From: Streptomyces sp. yr375
GTDB lineage: Bacteria; Actinomycetota; Actinomycetes; Streptomycetales; Streptomycetaceae
NCBI RefSeq assembly: GCF_900110755.1
Contig: NZ_FOFF01000044.1
Span: 25,092-72,555, forward strand
Direction: 5' to 3'
DNA length: 47,464 bases
Shown here: one piece after another, positions 1-7,414 of the stretch
How positions within the stretch are numbered: position 1 is the stretch's first letter
Layout of the letters: every line of letters starts with the position of its first letter
The notes under the pieces: generated by a model
Database searches by the model: none
What the model saw: only the letters and a program-made list of their open reading frames with translations
What the model was told of the DNA's origin: nothing
Position numbers and translations under genes: made by a program

Positions 1-929
1 GCCGCAACCGCACCCGCAGCCGCACCCGGAGTCTGAGCTGCCCCCGAAGCCGTAGATGAACCCGGAGTGTGAGCTGCCCCCGAAGCCGCCGCCGAACCCC
101 GAGTCTGAGCCGCACCCGAAGTCGCAGCCGCTGCCATACCCCGAGCCGCAGCCGCACTCGGAGCCATAGGCGAACGCCGACTCTGAACCGAGCGAGTCTG
201 AGCCGAGCCAGTAGCCGCAGCCCAAACCGGAGTTGAACCCACAGCCGAAGCCGAAGCCGAAGCCGAAGCCGAAGCCGAACCCACACCCCGGCCCAGACCA
301 CCCCCCGAAGCAGAACCGGCCACTGAAGCCGGACCGACCCCCGAAGCTGCACCGCCCCTCGAAGCCGGGCCGGCCACTGAAGCCGGACCCACCCCCGAAG
401 CCGCACCGCCCCTCGAAGCCGGACCCACCCCCGAAGCCGCACCGCCCCTCGAACCCGCACCGCCCCCCGAAGTCGAAGGCACCGCTCGCTGCAACTGGGC
501 CGGTCGAGGCGGCGCAGCCACCCGTTCGGGTTCCTCGACCGGTGAGGTCGTCGCTCGCAGGCTGCTCATCTGGCCGCCCGGGCTCGCGTCCAGCAGTGCG
601 TGGGGGCGGGTGCCGATGAAGGAGGGGTTCTGCCAGGTGGCCAGTCGGCCGCCGAACCCGGAGTCGGCGACGCCCGCCGCCCCTGCCGTCGCCCGTTGGA
701 TGGGCGGAAGCCCCGACCAGGCGGCCGGCACGACGCGCGGCGCCGAACCGACACCACCCGCCGTACTCGAACCCGTGCCTGTGCCCGTACCCGTACCCGA
801 AGACGAACCGCCGTCGCCCGCTACCGCCGTACCCGAGTCACCGCCCGCCCCCGGCGTACCGGCGTCGCCCGCCCCCGAGCCACCCGTCTTGCCGCCGAAG
901 GGACCCCGCAGTCGTTCCAGGAACCCCAT
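1..929 (-). CDS. CIS-cluster repeat-rich protein, N-terminal part (runs off window)
   Basis: An open minus-strand frame starts at ATG 929, three bases after the stop of the DUF6760 gene (933), and has no stop before the window edge, giving at least 309 codons. The protein begins MGFLERLRGPFGGK. It continues through a Gly/Thr/Ser-rich stretch to a more complex segment containing GLPPIQRATAG and LATWQNPSFIGTRPHA (roughly residues 75-125). It then becomes almost entirely Ala/Ser/Gly-rich, with 12-residue repeats and an (Ala-Ser)n run. The position immediately downstream of tube and small tail genes argues that it belongs to the injection-system operon. I recall no firm function. The repeats could make an extended linker or surface. 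Reading direction rests on the operon spacing and the non-repetitive N-terminus; the C-terminus is not visible. Confidence 0.7.
   Translation of the reverse strand, partial: MGFLERLRGPFGGKTGGSGAGDAGTPGAGGDSGTAVAGDGGSSSGTGTGTGTGSSTAGGVGSAPRVVPAAWSGLPPIQRATAGAAGVADSGFGGRLATWQNPSFIGTRPHALLDASPGGQMSSLRATTSPVEEPERVAAPPRPAQLQRAVPSTSGGGAGSRGGAASGVGPASRGGAASGVGPASVAGPASRGGAASGVGPASVAGSASGGGLGRGVGSASASASASASAVGSTPVWAAATGSAQTRSVQSRRSPMAPSAAAARGMAAAATSGAAQTRGSAAASGAAHTPGSSTASGAAQTPGAAAGAVA
245..452. repeat. Tandem repeats inside the repeat-rich CIS gene
   Basis: Two identical 36-bp copies lie at 381-416 and 417-452. An imperfect copy is at 327-362 and a half-copy at 363-380. Each unit is a multiple of three and encodes 12 residues (ASRGGAASGVGP type) on the minus strand. 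A 6-bp array (GAAGCC)n at about 246-278 encodes alternating Ala-Ser. Copy number can change here without breaking the frame. Confidence 0.8.
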
Positions 930-932
930 GCC

Positions 933-1091
933 TCAGCCCTCCGCCCGGCCCCTGGTCACCAGGGTCGCGATCTGGTCGGCGTAACGGCGCCGGTCGTGGT
1001 GTTCCAGGTCGAGGATGTCGTCCTGGCTCCAGTGGAAGTGGTAGGCGACGTACGCGATCTCCTCGTGCATCCGGTCGGTCGCGTACGTCAC
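933..1091 (-). CDS. DUF6760-like small CIS protein (52 aa)
   Basis: The GTG start at 1091 overlaps the stop of the preceding gene (GTGA, 1088-1091), so translation is probably coupled. The 52-residue product begins VTYATDRMHEEIAYVAYHFHW and ends VTRGRAEG. It resembles the short DUF6760 proteins found in phage-tail-like injection-system clusters, usually near tube and baseplate genes. An upstream ATG at 1151 would give 72 residues, but it lies inside the previous gene and adds an unrelated Gly/Arg-rich leader. The role is unknown; assembly or a baseplate function is an inference from position. Confidence 0.75.
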   Translation of the reverse strand: MTYATDRMHEEIAYVAYHFHWSQDDILDLEHHDRRRYADQIATLVTRGRAEG

Positions 1092-1618
1092 GATTCCCCC
1101 AGGCGGCTCCCGCCGAGTTCCACCTCGAAGGGCTCCGAACAGTGGGGGCACTGCACCGAGGCGCGGGTGTGGCCCTCGGCGTTGACCTGGCGGTAGAAGT
1201 CCTGAAGGAACGCCAGGTCGGAGGCGAACATGTTCTCCACCACCCCGTCGTGGACGAGCGGCAGGCTGCCGAGCCGGGTGATGACCCGGCCCAGCAGCAC
1301 CACCGACAGGTACGCCGGGTTCTCCTGGACGCGGATGTCCCGGAGCGGGACCAGTTCGTCCCGCGCCGTCGCGAGGCGCATCACGCCGTCGCGGTGGACG
1401 GTGCCCGCCTCGTCGACGTAGCCGCGCGGCAGCTCGAAGGGGAACTCCGTCTGCAACCGGTACGCCGCCGGGGCCGGGGCCGGAGCCGGGGCTGCCTCCT
1501 GGGACTGAGGCTGAGGCGGAGACTGGGGCTGGGGCTGCTCCAGCCCGGCCGCAGCCCCCGTCGCCTGCCCCTGGCCCTGCCCCAGTCCCAGCCCCCGCGC
1601 GGCCGACGTACGCCGCAT
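1088..1618 (-). CDS. Small CIS tail-assembly-like protein with C-terminal CxxC
   Basis: ATG 1618 overlaps the stop of the tube gene (TAATG), and its own stop overlaps the next start (GTGA). This makes the gene a tightly coupled member of the tube operon. The 176-residue product has a Gln/Pro/Ala-rich N-terminal tail (residues 1-52). A compact domain follows (FPFELPRGYVDEAGTVHRDGVMRLAT and onward) and ends with a CPHC motif near the C-terminus. A gene of this size directly after the tube is usual in PVC-like clusters, where such proteins are annotated as phage tail assembly or baseplate-linked proteins. The lone CxxC is half of a zinc-ribbon. Family placement is moderate; exact function is not established from sequence. 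Confidence 0.75.
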   Translation of the reverse strand: MRRTSAARGLGLGQGQGQATGAAAGLEQPQPQSPPQPQSQEAAPAPAPAPAAYRLQTEFPFELPRGYVDEAGTVHRDGVMRLATARDELVPLRDIRVQENPAYLSVVLLGRVITRLGSLPLVHDGVVENMFASDLAFLQDFYRQVNAEGHTRASVQCPHCSEPFEVELGGSRLGES

Positions 1619-2061
1619 TACTCGATGACCAGTTCTTCGAACGTGATCGTCACGGTCTCGGTCAGCGCGGAGGCCTCGCCGGCCTTCACCGAGCTGGTGT
1701 CGATCTTGCTGCACCAGGCGTTGCGCATGTTGTACCGCTTGACCGGGTTGTTCTGGTAGTCCATCACCATGATCGTGGCGTTCTTGCGGGCGGTGCCCAT
1801 CACGCCGTTGATCGACTCGGTGATCCACTGGTTGAACGCCGCCGACTGCGTCATGCCGCGTACGACCGTGCAGGTGCCCGCCTTCTTCACGCCCGGCAGC
1901 TTCTTGGTGACGGGCTTGCCCTGCGCGGAGACCTGCTGGTACTCGATGACGTCCTGTTCGAGGCTGAGGCCGCTGACCTCGGCGAGGTACTCGACCATCA
2001 CGCCGTCGATCTGGAGGCCGAAATTGTGTGAAGTGAGGGCGTCACCCGGCTGGAGACTCAT
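1618..2061 (-). CDS. cis1: CIS inner tube protein (Cis1/T4 gp19-like)
   Basis: A 147-residue protein beginning MSLQPGDALTSHNFGLQIDG. Its length and sequence (VEYLAEVSGLSLEQDVIEY, MVMDYQNNPVKRYNM, FEELVIE) match the gp19/Hcp-fold tube subunits of phage-tail-like injection systems. These form stacked hexamers that are driven out when the sheath contracts. ATG 2061 has AGAAGGA seven bases upstream. It sits 72 bp downstream of the sheath gene, and its stop overlaps the next start, in the canonical sheath-tube order. In Streptomyces the assembled particles have been found in the cytoplasm and linked to cell death and development. Confidence 0.93.
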   Translation of the reverse strand: MSLQPGDALTSHNFGLQIDGVMVEYLAEVSGLSLEQDVIEYQQVSAQGKPVTKKLPGVKKAGTCTVVRGMTQSAAFNQWITESINGVMGTARKNATIMVMDYQNNPVKRYNMRNAWCSKIDTSSVKAGEASALTETVTITFEELVIE

Positions 2062-2133
2062 CTTGCTGTCCTTCTACGTGATACGTGCGGCGAGTGAGGG
2101 AGGGAGAGGGGGAGGCTTACGGAAGCCGTCGGG

Positions 2134-3720
2134 TTACTCCTCCAGCTCCCCGCTGCCGCTCTGGAACTGGGCCAGCCGGAAGATCACGAACTCGGCGGGC
2201 TTGACCGGCGCGATGCCGATCTCGCAGACCACCCGGCCGAGGTCCACGGACTCCGGCGGGTTGGACTCCTCGTCGCACTTGACGTAGTACGCCTCCTCGG
2301 GGCGGGCCCCGAACAGGGCGCCCGCGCGCCACTCGTTGACGAGGAACGCGGAGACGTTGCGTCGGATCCGGGCCCACAGGGCGTGGTCGTTCGGCTCGAA
2401 CACCACCCACTGGGTGCCGATCAGGATCGACTCCTCCAGGTAGTTGAAGTACCGGCGGACGTTCAGGTAGCGCCACGCCGGGTCGGAGGAGAGGGTACGC
2501 GCGCCCCAGATGCGGATGCCGCGGCCCGGGAACGCCCGGATGCAGTTCACGCCGATCGGGTTCAGCAGGTCCTGCTCGCCGCGCGTGATCTGGATCTCCA
2601 GGTCCACCGCGCCGCGCACGACCTCGTTCGCGGGGGCCTTGTGGACGCCGCGCTCGGAGTCGTTGCGGGCCCACACGCCGGCCACGTGACCGCTCGGCGG
2701 GATCAGCCGCGCCTGGCCGGACGCCGGGTCGAAAGACTTGATCCACGGGTAGTACAGGGCCGCGTACTTGGAGTCGTAACCGGCCGTCTCCTGCCGCCAG
2801 ACGCGGATCTGACGGGCGTTCAGGCTCGGCGGCGGGTCGATGATCGCGACCCGGTCGCCCATCAGCTCGCAGTGCGCGATCAGGCCCAACTGGACGGCCT
2901 TGACGGCCTCCAGGTCGATCGCGCCGCGCTGGTAGGCGGCCATCAGGTCGGGCACCGCGACCATGGACACCTCGTCGACGGCCTCCAGGCCGCCGAAGCC
3001 GGTGCGGTCCGAGCTGTCGCCCAGGTACTGGGCCGGGCCGACCATGCCGGTCTCCGCCGCGGGCACGGCGGGGGCGCCGGCCGCCGGGGCGGCCGCGGCG
3101 GGCAGCGCGACCGTCTGGTTCTCCGGGCGGGCGAGCTGCGCGGCGGGCGCGGCCTCGGCCACGGTGATGAGCCGGGAGCGCTCCTTGACCTGCGTGACGA
3201 CGTAGGAGCGGTTGCCCTTCTTCGCCGACACGTCGAACGTCTCGACGGCCTTGTCGCCGTCCTTGACGATCAGCTTGAAGCGCTCGGCGGGGCCCTCGCC
3301 CTCGGCGTCCGCGACCTCGACGCTCAGGTTGCCCGGCGCCAGGGCGGTCACCGCGAAGGTGCCGAGCTGGGTGGGCTCACCGGCGGTCAGCGCGGCCGGA
3401 GCGGCGGAACCGGCCACGGCGGCCGGGGACTTGACGTCACCGGAGGCGCCGGCCGAGGAACCGCCGACGCGGACGACGTAGGCGGCCGAACCGCCGTTGT
3501 TGAAGAACCCGTAGACGGAGTGCGCCAGGTAGTACCCGTCGGTGAAGTCACCGAAGGCCGCCACGTACTGGGTCCAGTTGGTCACCAGCGTCGGCTCGTT
3601 GAGCGGGCCGGTCGGGGCGAGCCCGACGAAGGCCGCCACCGAGGTGCCCACCCCTTCGATCGGGCGGGAGCCGCTGGCCACCTCCTCGACGTATACGCCG
3701 GGCGACAGGTAGGACGGCAT
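2134..3720 (-). CDS. cis2: CIS contractile sheath protein (Cis2)
   Basis: A 528-residue protein with the phage sheath N-terminus MPSYLSPGVYVEEVASGSRP. The conserved C-terminal half contains GVNCIRAFPGRGIRIWGARTL, YLNVRRYFNYLEESI and VFEPND, and ends IFRLAQFQSGSGELEE. These are hallmark sheath motifs; the subunits form the contractile sleeve around the tube. An Ala/Pro-rich insertion around residues 95-235 carries the variable outer domain. ATG 3720 is preceded by GAGGAG with 8-nt spacing. It is the first minus-strand gene of the operon, so its promoter should lie in the 303 bp upstream, shared with the divergent gene at 4024. Confidence 0.96.
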   Translation of the reverse strand: MPSYLSPGVYVEEVASGSRPIEGVGTSVAAFVGLAPTGPLNEPTLVTNWTQYVAAFGDFTDGYYLAHSVYGFFNNGGSAAYVVRVGGSSAGASGDVKSPAAVAGSAAPAALTAGEPTQLGTFAVTALAPGNLSVEVADAEGEGPAERFKLIVKDGDKAVETFDVSAKKGNRSYVVTQVKERSRLITVAEAAPAAQLARPENQTVALPAAAAPAAGAPAVPAAETGMVGPAQYLGDSSDRTGFGGLEAVDEVSMVAVPDLMAAYQRGAIDLEAVKAVQLGLIAHCELMGDRVAIIDPPPSLNARQIRVWRQETAGYDSKYAALYYPWIKSFDPASGQARLIPPSGHVAGVWARNDSERGVHKAPANEVVRGAVDLEIQITRGEQDLLNPIGVNCIRAFPGRGIRIWGARTLSSDPAWRYLNVRRYFNYLEESILIGTQWVVFEPNDHALWARIRRNVSAFLVNEWRAGALFGARPEEAYYVKCDEESNPPESVDLGRVVCEIGIAPVKPAEFVIFRLAQFQSGSGELEE

Positions 3721-4011
3721 GCTGTGCTCTCCTCGGGGTACGCGTCAGGACGTCTTTCACCGTCACGCGCGAAGCGCGTCCGTTGAAACGGCCCCCGGTG
3801 CACAGGTCGGGGCACGGCTGTTGCCCTCCGGGGCAGTGGACGGCGGTGGACGGCGGTGGAGGCGGTGCGCAGGGAGTGCGGGGCCGGTGGGAGCAGCAGG
3901 CCGAGGGGCTGCGGGGGCGGTGTGTACCGCGTCCCCGCGGGCAGGTCGGGTGCGCCCGGTCGGGCACCCACCCTGCCCCCTGGCCTCTGACCACGCCCGC
4001 CGCCTTCCCCG
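3721..4011. promoter_or_regulatory. Intergenic region upstream of the sheath operon
   Basis: About 300 bp separate the sheath start (3720) from the divergent gene at 4024. Apart from the sheath ribosome site and the +strand promoter box at 4012, I see one perfect inverted repeat: ACGCGC-GAA-GCGCGT at 3765-3779. It lies about 45-60 bp from the sheath start, within its leader or promoter region. It could be an operator or an mRNA hairpin. I cannot place a confident -10/-35 for the sheath operon. Confidence 0.4.
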
Positions 4012-4024
4012 TAACGTCGGCGCG
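4012..4024 (+). promoter_or_regulatory. Leaderless promoter box (TAACGT) of the first paralogue
   Basis: TAACGT at 4012-4017 ends exactly 6 nt before the GTG start at 4024, and no ribosome-binding site precedes that start. This fits a -10 element whose transcript begins at the start codon. The paralogous gene at 5579 has the same arrangement. In both, TGAC lies 19-20 nt upstream of the box (near 3988 and 5544). Confidence 0.6.
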
Positions 4025-5469
4025 TGAGCCTGTGGACTTCCCTCGAACCCTCCTCCGTCACCGTCGACCCCGGCAGCCGGGCGACCGTACGGCTGCGCGT
4101 GCGCAACACCGGCGACGTGGTGGACGAGTACCGCTTCGAGCCCGTGGGCCCGGTGGCCCCGTGGACGACGGTGGAGCCGCAGACGCTGCGTCTCTTCCCC
4201 GGGACGACGGGCACGGTGGAGCTGACCTTCGCCCCGCCCCGCACCCCCGACGCGACGGCCGGCCCCAACCCCTACGCCGTACGTATTACGCCGACCGAGC
4301 ACCCCGAGGCGGTGACCGTCCCGGAGGGGAACCTGACGGTCACCGCGTTCACCGAGGTGCGGGCCGAGCTGGTGCCGCCGACCGTCAAGGGACGGTTCCG
4401 GGGGCGTCCGCGCCTGGCGATCGACAACATCGGCAACACCCGCGTCACCGCCTCGCTGAACGGCAGCGACAACGGGGACCGGCTGGCGTACGAGATCCAG
4501 CCGGCCAACGTGCAGATCGAGCCGGGCCGGGCGGTGTTCGTCAACGCGACGCTGCGCCCCCGCCAGATCATCTGGTTCGGCTCGAAGGAGGAGCAGCCGT
4601 ACGCGCTGAACGTGCTGCGGTCGGGGGCGGTGCCGCTGGCGGTGGACGGGACGTTCGTGCAGCGCGGGTTCCTGCCGCGCTGGCTGGCGACCGTCTTCAG
4701 CCTCAGCCTGGCCCTCGCGATCGCGTTCGTGATGATCTGGCTGGCGTACAAGCCGCCGGTCATCACCAGCGCCAAGGAACTGCCCGTGGCGGCCGGCGCC
4801 AACACCCTGGCGCCCGACCCCTCCACGACCCCCAGCGCCCCGGTCCTGGCGCCCGCCCCGGCGGCCCCCGCGGTGCCCGAGACCCCGGTCGTCACCCCGA
4901 CCGCCGCTGCCGCGGGCGGCGACGGAGGCGGCGGTGGTGGCGGTGGTGGCGGGGGCGGCGGCGAGACGAAGAAGCCCGCGAAGCCGAGGAAGCTGACCGC
5001 CGCCGACGCCGTGCAGGCGCTGGCCGCGCGCAGCGACGGCCGGCACATCTGCTACCGCGCCTATGTCGCCGACCGGGGCTGGCAGGACCCGGTGTGCGAC
5101 GGCGCGATCGCGGGCACGACCGGCAAGGGCCTGCCGATCAAGGAACTGAACATCGCCTCGGTGGGCACCAAGGGCGTCACCGGCAACGGCGCCCATGTGA
5201 ACGAGGGCTGGCTGACCGGCCCCAGGTGGTCGAAGGCGGCCGACGGCATCGACATGTACCTCGGCAGCCTCAAGGAGGCGGTCTCGCCGCTCCAGGGCTT
5301 CACCATCGGTCTGGGCGACGGCAGTTCGGTCTGCCAGAACGCGCACATCAAGGACAAGGGCTGGCGGGGCCTGGGCTGTTCGAGCCCGACCGCCAAGGAC
5401 AAGTGGATCTACGGCGGCAGCCCCATGGACTGGAAACTCCAACTGGAGGCGGTCCGCTTCACCGTCTGA
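4024..5469 (+). CDS. CIS-linked membrane protein with C-terminal ChW-like repeats
   Basis: A 481-residue protein. Residues 1-215 form two immunoglobulin-like (MSP/CARDB-type) beta domains, with VRLRVRNTGDVVDEYRFEPVG and a second module near residue 120. There is no signal peptide. A single membrane segment at about residues 218-240 (LATVFSLSLALAIAFVMIW) is followed by a Pro/Ala and poly-Gly linker. Residues 338-481 contain three repeats of the type RHICYRAYVADRGWQDPVCDG, resembling clostridial hydrophobic-W (ChW) repeats. Predicted topology is type II: N-domain inside, repeats outside. Homologues in Streptomyces CIS clusters are labelled 'hydrolytic protein', but I see no catalytic motif. Its position between sheath and ATPase genes suggests a link between the injection system and the envelope, which is an inference. 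Confidence 0.8.
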   Translation: MSLWTSLEPSSVTVDPGSRATVRLRVRNTGDVVDEYRFEPVGPVAPWTTVEPQTLRLFPGTTGTVELTFAPPRTPDATAGPNPYAVRITPTEHPEAVTVPEGNLTVTAFTEVRAELVPPTVKGRFRGRPRLAIDNIGNTRVTASLNGSDNGDRLAYEIQPANVQIEPGRAVFVNATLRPRQIIWFGSKEEQPYALNVLRSGAVPLAVDGTFVQRGFLPRWLATVFSLSLALAIAFVMIWLAYKPPVITSAKELPVAAGANTLAPDPSTTPSAPVLAPAPAAPAVPETPVVTPTAAAAGGDGGGGGGGGGGGGGETKKPAKPRKLTAADAVQALAARSDGRHICYRAYVADRGWQDPVCDGAIAGTTGKGLPIKELNIASVGTKGVTGNGAHVNEGWLTGPRWSKAADGIDMYLGSLKEAVSPLQGFTIGLGDGSSVCQNAHIKDKGWRGLGCSSPTAKDKWIYGGSPMDWKLQLEAVRFTV

Positions 5470-5566
5470 CGAACCGTCTGACGCACCGACGCCTGCACCG
5501 TCCGACGTTCACTTTCGGGCAGGGGTCTTGCCCGATGGGCTACTGACGGGACCCGGTCGGGCGTCG

Positions 5567-5579
5567 TAACGTCGCCAGG
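5567..5579 (+). promoter_or_regulatory. Leaderless promoter box (TAACGT) of the second paralogue
   Basis: TAACGT at 5567-5572 ends 6 nt before GTG 5579, with no ribosome site between. It duplicates the arrangement at 4012-4024, so the two paralogues are probably transcribed separately from the same promoter class despite being only about 110 bp apart. Confidence 0.6.
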
Positions 5580-6970
5580 TGACTCTGTGGACCTCTCTGG
5601 AACCGGCCGCCGCGAGCGTGGACCCCGGCGGCCGGGCGACCGTACGGCTGCGCGTTCGCAATACCGGTGACGTCGTCGACGAGTACCGCTTCGAGCCGGT
5701 CGGGAACGTGGCTCCCTGGACGACGGTGGAGCCGCAGACGCTGCGTCTCTTCCCGGGGACGACGGGCGAGGTGGAGCTGACCTTCGCCCCGCCCCGTACC
5801 CCGGACGCGGCTGCGGGCCCCCACCCCTACGCCGTACGTATTACGCCGACCGAGTATCCGGAGGCGGTGACCGTCCCGGAGGGGAACCTGACGGTCGCGC
5901 CGTTCACGGAGGTGCGGGCCGAGTTGGTGCCGCCGACCGTGAAGGGGCGGTTCCGGGGGCGTCCGCGGCTCGCGATCGACAACGTCGGCAACACGCGGGT
6001 GACGGCGTCCGTCGCGGGCACCGACATGGGCGACCACCTCGGGTACGAGTTCCGGCCGGGCAGTGTGCAGATCGAGCCGGGGCGCGCGGCGTTCGTCGAC
6101 GCGACGCTGCGCCCCCGCCAGGTCATCTGGTTCGGGGCGAAGGAGCAGCGGCCGTACGCGCTGACCGTGCAGCGGTCGGGGGCGGTGCCGTTGTCGGTGG
6201 ACGGGACGTTCGTGCAGCGCGGGTTCCTGCCGCGCTGGCTGGCGACGGCCTTCAGCCTGGCCCTGGCGCTGGGCATCGCGTTCGTGATGATCTGGATCGC
6301 CTACAAGCCGCCGGTCAACACCAGCGCCAAGGAGCTGCCGGTGGCGGCCGGCGCCAACACCCTGGCGCCCCCGTCCGTCTCGGCGCCGCCCGCGCCGAAG
6401 GTGGACGCCTCCGCCGACCCGCTGCCCGAGCAGCAGACGTCGTCCGCCCCGCCGAAGCAGGACGACAACAGCGATGACGCGTCCGGCAGTTCGGGCACCA
6501 CCTCGGGGTCGCAGTCGGGCAGCGGCGGTACGACGGACAGCGGCGGCTCGGGCGGGCCGAAGGTGACGACCCCGGTACCCGGCGCGATCATCATCGGCCA
6601 GGCCTCGAACCGGTGCATCGACGTCACCGACGCGCAGAACGGCAAGGGCAAGGACGGCACCCGGCTCCAACTGTGGGACTGCGCCGGGTCGGCCAACCAG
6701 AAGTGGGTCTTCGGCAAGGACGGCACCGTGCGCTCGCTCGGCCTGTGCATGGACGTCGCCTGGGGCTCGAAGGACGACGGCGCGGCCATCCAGGTGGCCA
6801 ACTGCAGCGGCAACCCCGCCCAGCAGTTCATCCTCAGCGAGCACGGTGACCTGGTCAACCCGCAGGCCAACAAGTGCGTGGACGCCAAGGACAACGGCAC
6901 CGGCAACGGCACCAAGCTCCAGTTGTGGACCTGCTCGGGCACCCCGAACCAGAAGTGGCGCGCGCAGTGA
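5579..6970 (+). CDS. CIS-linked membrane protein with C-terminal ricin-type lectin domain
   Basis: A 463-residue paralogue of the preceding gene. Residues 1-260 are nearly identical in layout and sequence: a beta-sandwich pair, then a membrane segment at about 218-241, then AYKPPV-TSAKELPVAAGANTLAP. After a Ser/Gly/Thr-rich linker, the C-terminus (about 335-463) is a ricin B-type beta-trefoil. It has three QxW-type motifs (NQKWVF, AQQFIL, NQKWRA) and CIDVTDAQNGKGKDGT. Predicted topology is type II, with the lectin outside binding glycans. The shared anchor with an exchanged C-terminal carbohydrate-binding module suggests domain swapping between duplicates. There is no signal peptide and no catalytic motif. 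Confidence 0.82.
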   Translation: MTLWTSLEPAAASVDPGGRATVRLRVRNTGDVVDEYRFEPVGNVAPWTTVEPQTLRLFPGTTGEVELTFAPPRTPDAAAGPHPYAVRITPTEYPEAVTVPEGNLTVAPFTEVRAELVPPTVKGRFRGRPRLAIDNVGNTRVTASVAGTDMGDHLGYEFRPGSVQIEPGRAAFVDATLRPRQVIWFGAKEQRPYALTVQRSGAVPLSVDGTFVQRGFLPRWLATAFSLALALGIAFVMIWIAYKPPVNTSAKELPVAAGANTLAPPSVSAPPAPKVDASADPLPEQQTSSAPPKQDDNSDDASGSSGTTSGSQSGSGGTTDSGGSGGPKVTTPVPGAIIIGQASNRCIDVTDAQNGKGKDGTRLQLWDCAGSANQKWVFGKDGTVRSLGLCMDVAWGSKDDGAAIQVANCSGNPAQQFILSEHGDLVNPQANKCVDAKDNGTGNGTKLQLWTCSGTPNQKWRAQ

Positions 6971-6973
6971 CGG

Positions 6974-7414
6974 TCAGCCGGCTCGCTTGAGGTCGGCGCG
7001 GAGGTGGCTGACGGTGACGAAGTGGTAGCCCTGTTCTTTGAAGCCGGCCAGGATGCGGGGGACGGCGTCGACGGAGGTGGGGTGGATGTCGTGCAGGAGG
7101 ACGATGTCGCCCGACTTGGCGTTGTTCAGCACGGTGTCGGCGACCTTGGTGCTGTCCCGGTATTTCCAGTCCTCGGTGTCGAGGTTCCACAGGGCCACTG
7201 GTAGGCCTGCGGTCTGCCTGACCGCGTCGTTGACGGCGCCGTAGGGCGGGCGCAGCAGGGTGGGGTTGTTGCCGGTGGCTGCTTTGACGGCGGCGTTGGT
7301 GCGGGTGATCTGGTCGCGCATGGCGTCGGGTGCGAGGCGGGTGAGGTCGGCGTGGCTCCAGGAGTGGTTGCCGATTTCGTGGCCGGCTTTGGCCATGGCG
7401 CGCAGGAGGTCGGC
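6974..7414 (-). pseudogene. Polysaccharide deacetylase (NodB domain), 3' remnant
   Basis: The minus-strand frame ending at 6974 encodes the C-terminal two-thirds of a NodB-fold deacetylase. Visible are the metal-site motif HEIGNHSWSH, the RPPYG motif and the LLHDIHPTS motif. The N-terminal part with the signal peptide and the catalytic TFDDG motif is absent. Homology stops at ADLLRAM (about 7414), where the sequence becomes the antisense of an unrelated HAMP protein. It could not deacetylate as it stands. Its stop lies only 3 bp beyond the stop of the lectin-domain protein, so the two are convergent. Confidence 0.85.

Noticed and set aside
327..452. 36-bp repeats resembling a CRISPR array
   Set aside because: The copies are directly adjacent without unique spacers, are multiples of three within an open frame, and no cas gene is present.
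233..1196. Long plus-strand open frames through the repeat region, Pro/Lys- or Arg-rich
   Set aside because: They are mirror frames of the G+C-rich minus-strand repeat gene, have no ribosome site, and overlap operon genes supported by coupled starts and stops.
7260..7414. Start of a 464-residue HAMP protein at ATG 7260
   Set aside because: This part is antisense to the deacetylase remnant and has no resemblance to a HAMP-protein N-terminus; the frame is a chance extension across a junction.
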